NCBI GenBank assembly: GCA_964362365.1
Contig: CAYIEF010000001.1
Location: 13,306-77,305 of the forward strand
Origin: JACPIL01 sp964362365
GTDB taxonomy: Archaea; Nanobdellota; Nanobdellia; Woesearchaeales; GW2011-AR9
Length of the DNA: 64,000 nucleotides
Direction of reading: 5' to 3'
Shown one piece after another: positions 50,776 through 59,357 of this stretch. Positions within the stretch are counted from its first letter, which is position 1, and each line of letters starts with the position of its first letter. Position numbers and translations under genes: made by a program. The notes beneath the pieces are model-generated. The model ran no database searches and was not told the origin of the DNA. It worked only from the letters and a program-made list of their open reading frames with translations.

Positions 50776-51802
50776 CTTTCAACTCCTCTTTGAAATGTTC
50801 TAAAAAGCGGGCCCAATCTTCTTCTTTGATGACTGCGCCACAGGCATTGGGATGGCCTCCGCCGTGTCCTTCAATGCCAACCAAGGCTTTTTCTAACGCT
50901 CCAGCAATAGGAAATTGTGCTCTAATGCTGCATTTCATGGAACCTGATTTTTCTCTGGCGATAATAATCACTTTTTTGGGGTATAATGCTGATAACTCAT
51001 TGGCGATATTGGCAGTAAAAGACCATTGGGAAGAGTTGTAAGTGAACAATACTATTTTGCCTTTAGTGATTTTTTTTTTCGCTTGGGCGAGAATTTCTTC
51101 ATATTTAGCATTGATTTTTTCAAAACGCTTGTAAAGAAACTTCCCGGCAGAAGATTCTTGGTTGTATATCTCCTGAGGAGATTTGATTTTACTTAAAACG
51201 CTGATAGACTTACGCACCTCTGGACTAGGGCCTTTCTGCAGGAAAAAAAATAATTTTACTAGTCTTCCTACCTGGTTTTTATATAGAGTAGTAGTCAAAT
51301 CACTTTTTTCAGAAAGCAATCCGGGATATTTCTCGATAAACCTATCGATAAAATCAGGCATATGCCAATCGGCTAAGCATCCTGCTGTTGCGATCCAGAG
51401 ATCATCCTCATTTTGAGAAATCTGATATGCCATCCGGGTGGTTGGCACATAAGCATCCGCATCTTTTAGGCGCGGATTAAAATACTGAACATTTTTAATT
51501 TGCTGCGGCTGGTGATGATCAATCCAGAAGATAGGAACTTTCACTGCATCTACAAATTCCTGGCTCAGGACAGGGATATCCAAGATAAATATTTTGTCTG
51601 GCTGTATTTCTTGCACTTTGCGGACCAATTGCTCATCAATCTTAGAAGAGTCGGTCACTCTTACTCCTTTCCCTTCCCGGTAGATCCGGTACAGTAAAAG
51701 GAAAGAACACAAGCCATCGGCATCAGAATCATAGAGAAATAATGGATTTTTAGCAGTTTTCAGTTCCTCTTGCAGCAAGGTTATTTGGGCAGGGCTAAGC
51801 AT
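50759..51802 (-). CDS. DHH/DHHA1-family phosphoesterase
   Basis: 347 aa. The DHH domain shows YDSDADGL (metal Asp residues), FILDIPVL and IDHHQP. The DHHA1 domain at the C-terminus has the substrate-binding GHGGGHPNACGA (about residues 311-322). Relatives are RecJ-like 5' exonucleases, oligoribonucleases and cyclic dinucleotide hydrolases. Archaea use such proteins in replication (with GINS) and RNA decay, and the exact one cannot be told. A 46-aa membrane protein gene overlaps its end. Confidence 0.9.
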   Translation of the reverse strand: MLSPAQITLLQEELKTAKNPLFLYDSDADGLCSFLLLYRIYREGKGVRVTDSSKIDEQLVRKVQEIQPDKIFILDIPVLSQEFVDAVKVPIFWIDHHQPQQIKNVQYFNPRLKDADAYVPTTRMAYQISQNEDDLWIATAGCLADWHMPDFIDRFIEKYPGLLSEKSDLTTTLYKNQVGRLVKLFFFLQKGPSPEVRKSISVLSKIKSPQEIYNQESSAGKFLYKRFEKINAKYEEILAQAKKKITKGKIVLFTYNSSQWSFTANIANELSALYPKKVIIIAREKSGSMKCSIRAQFPIAGALEKALVGIEGHGGGHPNACGAVIKEEDWARFLEHFKEELKDGTSD

Positions 51803-51914
51803 TTAGAGTAAAACTATTCCATAATTTTTAAAACTTTAGCTGGGGGATTTAAGTCAGGAGTAAGGTTTAGTCAGGAAAAATTAATAAAAAAGAACAGCCA
51901 TAAACATCAACCAG

Positions 51915-52682
51915 ATGAAATATTCAAGATTGATGGAGTATTGGCAGGAAAAGCCTACTTTAATGGAAGCGTTAGTATGGAAGCATTACCTTCTAAGCCG
52001 GGGCTTCATGTACGTTGGCGATTCTTCACTACAGCAAACTTCAGCAGATTTTAACAAAGAAGTTATTAGAAAACTGCAAAAAGCAGAAAAAGTGGCGAAG
52101 ATACCTGTTTTTAATTCTGGACCTTTCGGGTATTTAGGATGGGAAGAAGCAATCGTAGAAGGCCGATATCACTTCTTTGTTCGTTTTCCAGAAGAAGAGG
52201 AAGAAGATATTCCCGATACTTTACCCGGCGGCTTTCGGGTTGAACGCCAATTGGATTTGTTTGAAAATCCCGCTTCACCATCCAGGGCCATTAAAAGAAG
52301 GTTGCCATCAGAACTGCTGTACAAACTTAGTTTTGAGAGGCTGGGCATCCTCCACGAACAGGTAGAAGAATGGTATTTTGAACCAAACAAAAAAGAGGGT
52401 AGGAACCAGAGATTTAAATGTGCACTTACAGTTGAGGATATCATAACTATGAGCAAAATGGAAAATAATACCGAGCTTAATGCGGCTCAACTGCGGAGGA
52501 GCAAGCATTCCGCTCCGGAAGAGAGAAGTGCAGGAAAACGACTGGAAGATTACTTACGCAATACTCCCTTGGTCACGCGGGTGTCAAGAAGTCCTATCTA
52601 TACGCTTTCTTTGACAGCATTAGATGGATGGTACGCTGCGGTGGTGCATAAAAAGTATCTGCCGGAAGTTTTCCATGATTAA
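51915..52682 (+). CDS. Hypothetical protein, 255 aa
   Basis: A soluble protein with no recognised family. It has an acidic loop (FPEEEEEDIP), a basic middle (AIKRRLPSELLYK) and a helical region from 150 to 220. I considered a tRNA-splicing endonuclease because of its size and charged content, but saw no catalytic His/Tyr/Lys pattern. It starts after an AT-rich promoter-like region and ends in a 9-bp hairpin. Confidence 0.5.
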   Translation: MKYSRLMEYWQEKPTLMEALVWKHYLLSRGFMYVGDSSLQQTSADFNKEVIRKLQKAEKVAKIPVFNSGPFGYLGWEEAIVEGRYHFFVRFPEEEEEDIPDTLPGGFRVERQLDLFENPASPSRAIKRRLPSELLYKLSFERLGILHEQVEEWYFEPNKKEGRNQRFKCALTVEDIITMSKMENNTELNAAQLRRSKHSAPEERSAGKRLEDYLRNTPLVTRVSRSPIYTLSLTALDGWYAAVVHKKYLPEVFHD

Positions 52683-52698
52683 AGAATTATTCTTTAAT
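52678..52698 (+). terminator. Stem-loop at gene end, possible terminator
   Basis: A perfect 9-bp hairpin ATTAAAGAA/TTCTTTAAT with loop TTA starts within the stop codon of the 255-aa gene. It is AT-rich and lacks a following T-run, so its role as a terminator is only suggestive. Confidence 0.35.
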
Positions 52699-52797
52699 CC
52701 GGCAGTAAGTTACTGGTACTTTACAGCTGCCTCCCCATTTACTATCTCTTTTTCTTGAGAATAGTAACAGGTGCTTTACAGAATTTTCCAAAATAAT

Positions 52798-54537
52798 TTA
52801 CTCTACATCTTCTACTTTTTCCAGCATTTGCGCAATCACGTCAAATCCGCTCTGCCAGAATTTTTCAGAAGTGATGTCTGCCCCAACAGCGCCGGTAATT
52901 TCCAATGGAGACTCGCTTCCGCCCTTGGCCAGCATTTCTACAATTTTGTCGGTGTAGGCCGCTCCTTTTTCTTTGTAAGTCTCGTACAAAGCCAGCGTTA
53001 GCAAATTTCCGAAAGCGTAGGCGTAGCAATAGAAGGGGGTGTGAAAGATATGGGGGATGTAACACCATTCATAGGCGAAAATCTCATCAACCTCAACTTT
53101 AGAGCCAAGCTGGTTGCGTAAATCTTGCAGATATGCTTTGCTGATCTCGTCGATGGTTTTTCCTTCTTCCAGCATCTTGTGCGCTTTGAGTTCGAAACGT
53201 ACAAATCCAGCTTGCCTGATGATAGAAGCATATATCTCTTCCAGCTTGATGAAGAGCAGATCTTTAGCCCGATCAGGATATTTTTTCAAAAGGCGTTCGG
53301 AAAGAACCATCTCAGAAAAGATAGAAGCGGTTTCAGCTAAGGGAAGAGGAGCGTGGAAGGTAAATTCGGTCTGTTCTCGAGCTAGATTATGATGAATACC
53401 GTGGCCAAGTTCGTGGGCGAGGGTGGAGACGTCGCGCAGCGTTCCAGTATAGTTCAACAATACATAGGGATTTAATTTTAAGGCAACACTACAACAGAAC
53501 GCGCCGGTATCTTTGTTTTTCTGCACTTGGGGATGGACATGATCAGCAGTGATGATATTTAATGCTTCTCGATGAAAAGCTGGTGAAAAATCTTTGAAGG
53601 TACTCAAGACCGTAGCAACGGCATCATGATAAGGAATTTCTTTTTCCTTTTTCTTCTGCAAAGGCGCATAGAGATCAAAACGGCGCATTTTTTTCAGGCC
53701 AAGTTTTTTCCGTTTCAATTCAAAGAAGCGCTGGAATAAAGGTTCATTGCGTTCACATACTTTAAGCAACGCTTCTACTGCTTTGTCTGGAATATCATTA
53801 CCATGGTTGCGAACATGGATAGGATTTTTGTAGCCGCGCAGATGCACATTTTCTTCCCGCCAGTCATTGATGATGTTACGATAGACTTCGCCAATGAGAT
53901 CTTTATAGGATTTGTATTTTCCTAGCAATGTTTTGTACGCTGCTTCCCGCTTCTTGGGGGAAGGATTTCGTACAAAGGTCAGCAACTGCTCCTGCCCTAT
54001 CTTCTTCCCTTCAAATTCAAACTGAAATTGCGAGCAAAGAATAGTATAAATGCTGTTCAATGCCGATACACCAATCACGTCTTTGATATTGATAATCTTC
54101 TCTTCCTTTTCCTCAAGCATATAGGGCTTCAATTTGTACATTTTCTCCAGGAAATAATGATATTTTCCGCTGGAATGGATGAGTCTTAATGCCTCTTTCT
54201 CTGGCAATTGTTTGAACCACAAGCCAAAGAAAAGCAAACGATTGTTTATCTTGGTAAGAAAAGTTTCTACTCGTGACAGCAAGGCGCTGGCTTCCTGGTT
54301 GCTGGAATCTTCCGCAAACCAGAGTTGGGTGTAGGCGCCCAGTTTACTGTTGAGGATCTGCAGTTGCTCTAATTCAGCAAGAAGAGAGAGAAAATCTTTG
54401 GTGGAAATATTTTCTTTAAGCTTCTGGCGCCATTGCTCGATATGTTTGGCTATGGTTTCGATTTCCTGAAAAGTCTTCTGTAGATGGGCAGGCTTTATTT
54501 CTGATAAATCCCAGGAAGAAAGGTGATACTTTTTCAT
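52798..54537 (-). CDS. pepF: Oligoendopeptidase F (M3 family)
   Basis: 579 aa zinc peptidase of the M3B family that cuts short peptides in the cytoplasm. The active site HELGHGIHH (HExxH, about residue 373) is preceded by VSTLA, and the downstream Glu ligand lies in LAETASIFSEMV. PepF_N-like helices make up the first 200 residues. It overlaps a small Zn-ribbon gene by 4 bases at its start. In the same frame after its TAA another 37 codons remain open. Confidence 0.95.
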   Translation of the reverse strand: MKKYHLSSWDLSEIKPAHLQKTFQEIETIAKHIEQWRQKLKENISTKDFLSLLAELEQLQILNSKLGAYTQLWFAEDSSNQEASALLSRVETFLTKINNRLLFFGLWFKQLPEKEALRLIHSSGKYHYFLEKMYKLKPYMLEEKEEKIINIKDVIGVSALNSIYTILCSQFQFEFEGKKIGQEQLLTFVRNPSPKKREAAYKTLLGKYKSYKDLIGEVYRNIINDWREENVHLRGYKNPIHVRNHGNDIPDKAVEALLKVCERNEPLFQRFFELKRKKLGLKKMRRFDLYAPLQKKKEKEIPYHDAVATVLSTFKDFSPAFHREALNIITADHVHPQVQKNKDTGAFCCSVALKLNPYVLLNYTGTLRDVSTLAHELGHGIHHNLAREQTEFTFHAPLPLAETASIFSEMVLSERLLKKYPDRAKDLLFIKLEEIYASIIRQAGFVRFELKAHKMLEEGKTIDEISKAYLQDLRNQLGSKVEVDEIFAYEWCYIPHIFHTPFYCYAYAFGNLLTLALYETYKEKGAAYTDKIVEMLAKGGSESPLEITGAVGADITSEKFWQSGFDVIAQMLEKVEDVE

Positions 54538-54722
54538 ATACAGATATGATCCTCACCTTCATCAAAACTGGTATTGCATTGCGCGCAATATTCTCCGCAC
54601 CCTAAAGCAGAACCAAAACTATCACAAGAGCGGTCATTACACTTCTTTTGTCCTTTCTTGTAAGCTTCTACAGTAATCTTCTGGCCGCAGCTGCCCTGGC
54701 AGATATAACGGATGGTAGACAT
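54534..54722 (-). CDS. Small Cys-rich Zn-ribbon-like protein, 62 aa
   Basis: 62 aa with nine Cys in pairs (CQGSCG, CNDRSC, CGEYCAQC, plus HIC at the C-terminus), enough for two metal sites of the zinc-ribbon type. Such proteins bind nucleic acid or protein. It overlaps pepF by 4 bases (ATGA), so both are made from one transcript. No closer family recognised. Confidence 0.65.
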   Translation of the reverse strand: MSTIRYICQGSCGQKITVEAYKKGQKKCNDRSCDSFGSALGCGEYCAQCNTSFDEGEDHICI

Positions 54723-54989
54723 GTATTCACCTTTTTTGTAGATTAATGAAGTTGGGATTTATAAAAGTATTTGTAAACTGATGAGAGAAGAATTATTTCC
54801 TCTGCTTTTCGGAAATTTTAAATAGTAGCGGTTGTTTTTACATCTTATGAACCAAACAAGTGATTGTCTTTGGCACTAGTTCTTTTGTAGATATCACTGG
54901 GTTCAAAATCTCTGAAGGATTCTGGAGCTAGATATTTTTCTGTAATTTTTCAAACTAAAAAAAACAAGATAAATCGGAGGAATGTAAAA

Positions 54990-55325
54990 ATGAAAATGAT
55001 TGAACTAAAGGACGGACTGTACATTGTACAAGGAGATAGATACAAAATTATAGCAAGAGATAGTACAAAAGTAGTGCAGGGAGAGACAATAGCAACAAGA
55101 AAAATAAGGGGGAATTACAGACATGCAGAAGATGATATAACCGGGATCGTAAAAGAGCTTGAGTGTGGAACGCTTGTGCTTAGCCCTGCAACAAGACGCA
55201 GCACCTATGCGGTAGATTTTGGGCATGTTTACGAAGTGACTAAAGAACTAAAAGAAGTAAGAATCCAAATAAAAAATATTGAGACTATTGTTGGATTGGA
55301 GAGTCGAGAAAATGGTACGAATTGA
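54990..55325 (+). CDS. Small beta-barrel-like protein, first of tandem pair
   Basis: 111 aa with a strong GGAGG site 9 bases before the ATG. The sequence alternates strands (KDGLYIVQGDRYKI, DDITGIVKELECGTLVLS) and ends in IQIKNIETIVGLE. The same plan occurs in the next gene, so they are tandem paralogues. The strand pattern suggests a small barrel, perhaps Sm-like, but no Sm signature can be shown. An AT-rich 130-base leader with a 10-codon ORF at 54847 precedes it. Confidence 0.55.
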   Translation: MKMIELKDGLYIVQGDRYKIIARDSTKVVQGETIATRKIRGNYRHAEDDITGIVKELECGTLVLSPATRRSTYAVDFGHVYEVTKELKEVRIQIKNIETIVGLESRENGTN

Positions 55326-55584
55326 GCTAGAGAAAAATCTCTACGTGGTGATAGGAGGTACCTACAAGATTAGAACTTCCTTCGAGACTGCTATGGGAGG
55401 TAGGTATACCCAAAGCGATGTAGGAATAATTAGTGGAATCGTAGATCAAGATTTAATTTTGGCTCGGGGAGCTGTAGCCCAATCAAGGCTAACTTGTTGG
55501 GGCGGTTACGAAACTTTGATTAGCTCATTTCAGGATCAAAAGATTCAACTGAAAGATATCGAATCTATCGTAAAAAGGAGATGA
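55312..55584 (+). CDS. Small beta-barrel-like protein, second of tandem pair
   Basis: 90 aa from ATG 55312, 14 bases inside the previous gene. The longer frame from 55279 has no support from the pair's alignment. It matches its neighbour at both ends: EKNLYVVIGGTYKI with DGLYIVQGDRYKI, and IQLKDIESIV with IQIKNIETIV. The middle differs. Overlap and likeness point to a duplication and possibly a heteromer. Function unknown. Confidence 0.55.
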   Translation: MVRIELEKNLYVVIGGTYKIRTSFETAMGGRYTQSDVGIISGIVDQDLILARGAVAQSRLTCWGGYETLISSFQDQKIQLKDIESIVKRR

Positions 55585-55602
55585 TTTTTTTTCTTTTTTC
55601 TT
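55585..55602 (+). terminator. T-run terminator after tandem pair
   Basis: Directly after the stop codon of the second paralogue are eight T, a C and six more T. Archaeal RNA polymerase stops efficiently at such runs. No hairpin is needed or seen. Confidence 0.65.
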
Positions 55603-55641
55603 CACTCTTAAAACATAACTATTATAAACCATAAATAGAAT

Positions 55642-56031
55642 ATGTGGGCTATGGCTAAGCCAAAGTATAAATTTTTCAAGCAGACGGAAAAGATTACCGA
55701 AACAATTAAGTCTAGCCACAATCCGATCAAAGAATGGCGCCCTGATCCTAAGGGATATTTCTTAATACGAGTAAATGAAAAAAAGAAACGCATCGAAACC
55801 GGATTTTGTACGTACAAACACGTGATTACGAAAATTATCTATGGCACAAATGCGATTGAAATTTATAACACTATTATTAGGAAAGAATTAATTTCTCGAT
55901 TGGAACATGCGGCATATCTAGGGAAGGAATTGTATAAAGCGGAGTTAGCATTAAAGCATGGCAAGAAGTATAGGCAGGAATTACCCTTGGAATTTTCCGA
56001 TAAAGTGAAGGTAAAGTTGAAGGATAGTTAA
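55642..56031 (+). CDS. DUF4346-like small protein
   Basis: 129 aa. The core WRPDPKGYFLIRVNEKKKRI followed by ETGFC resembles the DUF4346 signature (DPKGYFLI...I.VGFC), which in some archaea is fused to thymidylate-synthase-like enzymes. Here it stands alone. The second half is helical and basic. A TTATAAAC box about 20 bases before the ATG suggests a leaderless start; the fourth codon is another possible ATG. The family link is from memory and moderate. Confidence 0.55.
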   Translation: MWAMAKPKYKFFKQTEKITETIKSSHNPIKEWRPDPKGYFLIRVNEKKKRIETGFCTYKHVITKIIYGTNAIEIYNTIIRKELISRLEHAAYLGKELYKAELALKHGKKYRQELPLEFSDKVKVKLKDS

Positions 56032-56079
56032 TAGTTTTGTTCTCGAAAGATTTATATTTCTCGATTATTTAGTCTTGCT

Positions 56080-56469
56080 ATGTTAAAAAAGAGTTGGATA
56101 AGGCTGTTTGGAAAGAAAAAACCAGCAAGAAAAGAGGATGTGCTTTCCGATATCGAAGCGATAACTGAATTTCTCAGCGAAGTGCAAGCAGATACAAAAG
56201 AGCTTTCATCCCAGTTGAAGAAATTAAAAGAGCTGGAACAAGAATATCACGTTGCTACTTCCGGCATACTTCACGTGAATTTGGAAACACAAGCGAAATT
56301 ATTAGACAAACTGTTAGAAAGGTATGGTTTCTTGCAAAGCGATGCAGATGTGAATGGGTTACGGGTGAAGATGATCGCTGCTGAGTTTTTGAAACGGGCC
56401 AAAGCAGCAGGCATGACTGACTTGGTCAGACAGAAAGAAAAAGATCAGAAATGGAAGATGCTGTGGTGA
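56080..56469 (+). CDS. Hypothetical coiled-coil protein, 129 aa
   Basis: A charged helical protein. Residues 20-60 show heptad-like spacing (ITEFLSEVQADTKELSSQLKKLKELEQEY), consistent with a coiled coil. The N-terminus is basic (LKKSWIRLFGKKKP). No catalytic motif is seen. A TTTATATTTC box about 30 bases upstream suggests its own promoter. Function unknown. Confidence 0.5.
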   Translation: MLKKSWIRLFGKKKPARKEDVLSDIEAITEFLSEVQADTKELSSQLKKLKELEQEYHVATSGILHVNLETQAKLLDKLLERYGFLQSDADVNGLRVKMIAAEFLKRAKAAGMTDLVRQKEKDQKWKMLW

Positions 56470-56515
56470 GGAATTGCTAGAAAGGTTTATAATTCATTCT
56501 TGTTATTTTTATAAA

Positions 56516-56821
56516 ATGGATACTAAAGATCTTCAAAAGAAGCAAGCAGAATACGATTCTAACTATTGGCAGCATAATAGCTCTGAATTAGAGAAAATTC
56601 GGCACATAACCCTGCATGTAGGGAAACTTTTAGGGAAATTATCAACATATTGTGAACGCCAAGAACATGGAGAAAATTATCCTACTACACAGATACAAGA
56701 AGAGGTTATTCCTGATCTACAAGTATATTCTTTACAACTTGCTAATCTTTTGGGTGTGGATGTAGCCGAGCAATACTTAAGCAGGTTAGAACAAAATATT
56801 AAAAGATTACATCAAAAATAA
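56516..56821 (+). CDS. MazG-like helical protein
   Basis: 101 aa from ATG 56516, which lies about 30 bases after a TTTATAATT box; the longer frame from 56474 begins before that box. The helical body with EEVIPDLQVYSLQLANLLGV and YLSRLEQNIKRLH resembles the MazG/dUTPase-like all-alpha pyrophosphohydrolase fold. The upstream acidic ExxE pair of active members is not evident. An NTP-cleaning role is therefore uncertain. Confidence 0.5.
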   Translation: MDTKDLQKKQAEYDSNYWQHNSSELEKIRHITLHVGKLLGKLSTYCERQEHGENYPTTQIQEEVIPDLQVYSLQLANLLGVDVAEQYLSRLEQNIKRLHQK

Positions 56822-56839
56822 ACATTAAAACAATTTCTT

Positions 56840-57406
56840 CTAATTCGCAAATACCCGATACTTCTCCTTCCCTTCAATCTCGGAAATAATCCGTTTTACC
56901 ACCAGCTGCTTAGGATCAGGAAGCAATTTCACTCTGTTCTTAATGTCCTCGAGGCTTTCAAAGGGTTTCTCTTTTCGTGCATTAAGCACTTCCCACATGT
57001 GTTTCTTTCCTACACCTGGCAGTAATTCTAGCTGGTGCATTCTCATGCTCAAGGGCTGGGCTTTATTGAAGAATTCGACAAATCTGGCTTCTTGTGCAGT
57101 AACGATCTCTTCCACCGCTTCTTGCAAACTATTGGCAGCAGTAGCAGTCAGTTTTTCGGCGGGAATCTTGCCTTTGATATGATGGATTTCTTCACGCTTT
57201 CCTTCACCTATGTACACTTTCTGCATAGGCTGTAACATGACGCCTTTCTTAGGAATTAACTCTAGAAGAGTAAGGTGATCCAACCCCAGAGCTTGAACTA
57301 TAGGGGTCTTTACCGCAGCTTGCTCGAATGGATATCCATGTTCCAGATGATCCAAGACAATCGCATTCTCCTCTCGTACAGGTTTCGGTTCCAGTGTTGA
57401 CATCAT
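56840..57406 (-). CDS. DUF655 archaeal protein (RNA-binding, helix-hairpin-helix)
   Basis: 188 aa. The N-terminal EENAIVLDHLEHGYP block is the DUF655 hallmark, and the basic beta region MQKVYIGEGKREEIHHIKGKI follows. A helix-hairpin-helix motif (LLPGVGKKHMWEVLNARK, about residues 128-145) can bind nucleic acid. In archaea this gene stands next to eL21 and Rpo4, as here. The conserved context suggests a link to translation or transcription; the exact role is unknown. Confidence 0.9.
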   Translation of the reverse strand: MMSTLEPKPVREENAIVLDHLEHGYPFEQAAVKTPIVQALGLDHLTLLELIPKKGVMLQPMQKVYIGEGKREEIHHIKGKIPAEKLTATAANSLQEAVEEIVTAQEARFVEFFNKAQPLSMRMHQLELLPGVGKKHMWEVLNARKEKPFESLEDIKNRVKLLPDPKQLVVKRIISEIEGKEKYRVFAN

Positions 57407-57466
57407 TTTTTTCCTTGGAATTCAATGTATTAGCTAGTAATATCCTCGCTTTAATAAAAATTGCGT

Positions 57467-57817
57467 TTATTTAGGCGCTACTTCCGTAACAGCCGCGACA
57501 ATGCTTTCCTGATCCTTTTTAGATAAGCTCAAAGGATAGGATTGCAGAATTACCTTTAATTCATCTATATTCTGAGGTTGAAAATCAATTATCTTACAAA
57601 AGTGCTCTTCTTTAAGCCGAGTTAGGTTTAGAGCCGTTAATTTGGAGTAGAGTTCATCCTTCTTTTCCTTAGACAAGGCAACAAACAATTCCTGTTGTTC
57701 TTTAGCCTTATTAGAAAGGAAATTCAAGCTTCCGTCGCGCTTTTCTACAGAATGTAAAATAGCTTTAACTTCGGCGAGTGCAAGGGGAGTTTCGGATACA
57801 AATAGTGGTGCAGGCAT
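57467..57817 (-). CDS. rpoF: RNA polymerase subunit F (Rpo4)
   Basis: 116 aa. Rpo4 forms the stalk of archaeal RNA polymerase with Rpo7. LALAEVKAILHSVEKR at the start and IIDFQPQNIDELKVILQ near the end, just before LSLSKKDQESIVAAV, match the HRDC-like Rpb4 fold. It lies between eL21 (15-base gap) and DUF655, the standard archaeal order, which secures the call despite low sequence identity. Confidence 0.9.
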   Translation of the reverse strand: MPAPLFVSETPLALAEVKAILHSVEKRDGSLNFLSNKAKEQQELFVALSKEKKDELYSKLTALNLTRLKEEHFCKIIDFQPQNIDELKVILQSYPLSLSKKDQESIVAAVTEVAPK

Positions 57818-57832
57818 AGTATTTCTCCGTGT

Positions 57833-58126
57833 TTATTCTTGTTTTTTAAGGTGAATAGGGTGGACAAAAAGCTGCTTTTCTTTGTCTCGATCGTGGATCT
57901 TGACTTGGTAGCAGAAGCCGCGCTTTCCGGTAATAGTTCCGGTCAGGCCGTGAAATCTCGGAAAGAATTGGCCGGTCTGTACGCTGGAATTGATCTTAAG
58001 ATTAACTTTATCTCCTTCTTTAAACTCCTGGAAATATTGGCTTAAAGGTAATTTTCCTCTTTCACGATAATGAAGCGTGAATTTAGCTCTGGTTTTCCTC
58101 TGCTTTGTTCCTATTCTGGTTACCAT
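57833..58126 (-). CDS. rpl21e: 50S ribosomal protein L21e (eL21)
   Basis: 97 aa, the normal archaeal length. The start RIGTKQRKTRAKFTLHYRERG, the motif FKEGDKVNLKINSSVQTG and the FHGLTGTITGKRG loop identify eL21, an SH3-like protein of the large subunit. It is the first gene of the eL21-Rpo4-DUF655 operon. The decayed deaminase lies immediately upstream, 7 bases away. Confidence 0.97.
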   Translation of the reverse strand: MVTRIGTKQRKTRAKFTLHYRERGKLPLSQYFQEFKEGDKVNLKINSSVQTGQFFPRFHGLTGTITGKRGFCYQVKIHDRDKEKQLFVHPIHLKKQE

Positions 58127-58133
58127 GAAAGCT

Positions 58134-58645
58134 TTAGATTAGGGTTGATTTATAAAGATTTCGGACATCGATACTGAGAGGACATAATTCCTGCATAATT
58201 TTAGTTTTGTAAGCATCGTAGAGGATTACATTTACGCCAGCTGCTTTCAGAAAAGCTATGCCGGAGCCGGGCTCCATGGAGGGAGAGTTATCCAATAAGC
58301 CTACGATAACCGTTTTGACTCCTCGATCAATAATCAGTCTGGAGCAGGAACAAAAAATTAGGCCTCGAATGAGATTTTGATTTTCGTTCCAGGCATGGTT
58401 CAAGTGTGGTGAACAAATAGCTTCCTTTAGCTTGGTCGTTCGCCTCGTCCAAGGCTACCCGTTCGGCATGCTGGACAAATTTAGTTCCTTCTAAAAATTG
58501 CTTATATCCTCTGCCCCCAATTTGTTTATGCTCCGTTTACTACCATGGCCCCGACCAACGGCCTGCCAATAGCAGCAGGAGCGCGGTGAGCAAGGGCAAT
58601 ACATTGTTCCATACAAACATTTAGGACTACTTCCGTTAATTCCAT
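58134..58645 (-). pseudogene. Cytidine/dCMP-deaminase-like gene with two frameshifts
   Basis: Three frames must be joined. The first (ATG 58645) encodes an N-terminal helix (ALAHRAPAAIGRPLVGA). The second carries the zinc motif QHAERVALDEA and FTTLEPCLER. The third (to 58134) has the second Cys region (LIFCSCSRLIIDRGVKTVIVG) and GSGIAFLKAAGV. The order HxE then PC...C is that of the cytidine deaminase/RibD-like superfamily. Breaks lie near 58545 and 58395, so the gene is dead or heavily decayed. It may once have led the eL21 operon. Confidence 0.7.
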
Positions 58646-58747
58646 GACGCTCTTTAAAACATAGGTCATTTATAAATTTGTTGTTTTTTTACTACTTTTA
58701 GGTTAAGACTAGAAATGTTTATAAAGTGTTAGCTGAAAAAAGGAAGC

Positions 58748-58807
58748 ATGGCCAAAATATTCAACCTAGAAAAAGGAATGTTTTTGTTAGTATTGGAGGA
58801 GAATTAA
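58748..58807 (+). CDS. Putative 19-aa leader peptide
   Basis: TATA box TTTATAAAG (58718-58726) lies 22-30 bases before the ATG at 58748, the distance expected for a leaderless start. The ORF encodes a 19-residue peptide starting MAKIFNLEKG and ends at TAA 58805-58807. The GGAGGA ribosome site of the next gene (58795-58800) lies inside its last codons, and the next ATG is 1 base after its stop. This is a translational-coupling layout. It is not shown to be expressed. Confidence 0.45.
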   Translation: MAKIFNLEKGMFLLVLEEN

Positions 58808-58808
58808 G

Positions 58809-59312
58809 ATGATTGAAGATATCGTTATAAATTTAAACTTATGGAAGATGACAAAAGGAAGTAACGGCTTACTGGTTGTCCCTGGAGAAGAGCGGTCTTC
58901 CAGTAACGCAGGATTCTGGAGTAAGGATTATCCTTGTTATGCTATCAGTTTCCTCTTCAATAGGAGGGGGCTTATTCAAAATTTTGGAACTGTGCGCAAT
59001 CTTCCCTCTCAAAAACTTAAACGATATTCATTAGGCACATTCCTGGTGGTGGTGGACATGCCTTCCATCAGAGCTATGCTTGAAAGGAGATACGATGACC
59101 GTAACTGCCCCAAAGAAAGAAAGGAAGATGACGACCCAGCTTTCCAGCAAGAAAGAATTGTTGCCGTATATTATCCCGAGAAGACCTTAGAAAGAGTCGT
59201 CAGACGATTGGAAAAAACGAAAGAGGCGTATAATAAACAATATGGTTTTGACCCCGACTACCAAGGCTTTACTGCAGGCAATTTTCTTGACGATGATCCT
59301 CTTTTCCTTTGA
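58809..59312 (+). CDS. Hypothetical protein, 167 aa
   Basis: A soluble alpha/beta protein I do not recognise. A strong GGAGGA site lies 8 bases before the ATG. The N-terminal half is beta-rich (GLLVVPGEE, CYAISFLFNRRGL); the C-terminal half is helical and charged, ending in an acidic tail (FLDDDPLFL). It is probably translated together with the short upstream peptide. Confidence 0.55.
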   Translation: MIEDIVINLNLWKMTKGSNGLLVVPGEERSSSNAGFWSKDYPCYAISFLFNRRGLIQNFGTVRNLPSQKLKRYSLGTFLVVVDMPSIRAMLERRYDDRNCPKERKEDDDPAFQQERIVAVYYPEKTLERVVRRLEKTKEAYNKQYGFDPDYQGFTAGNFLDDDPLFL

Positions 59313-59357
59313 ATATCTTTAAGAAGAAAAAATTAAAGAAAATCCTGAAAAGCAGCT

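Noticed and set aside
51915..52682. tRNA-splicing endonuclease
   Set aside because: Size and charge fit, but the catalytic Tyr/His/Lys arrangement could not be found.
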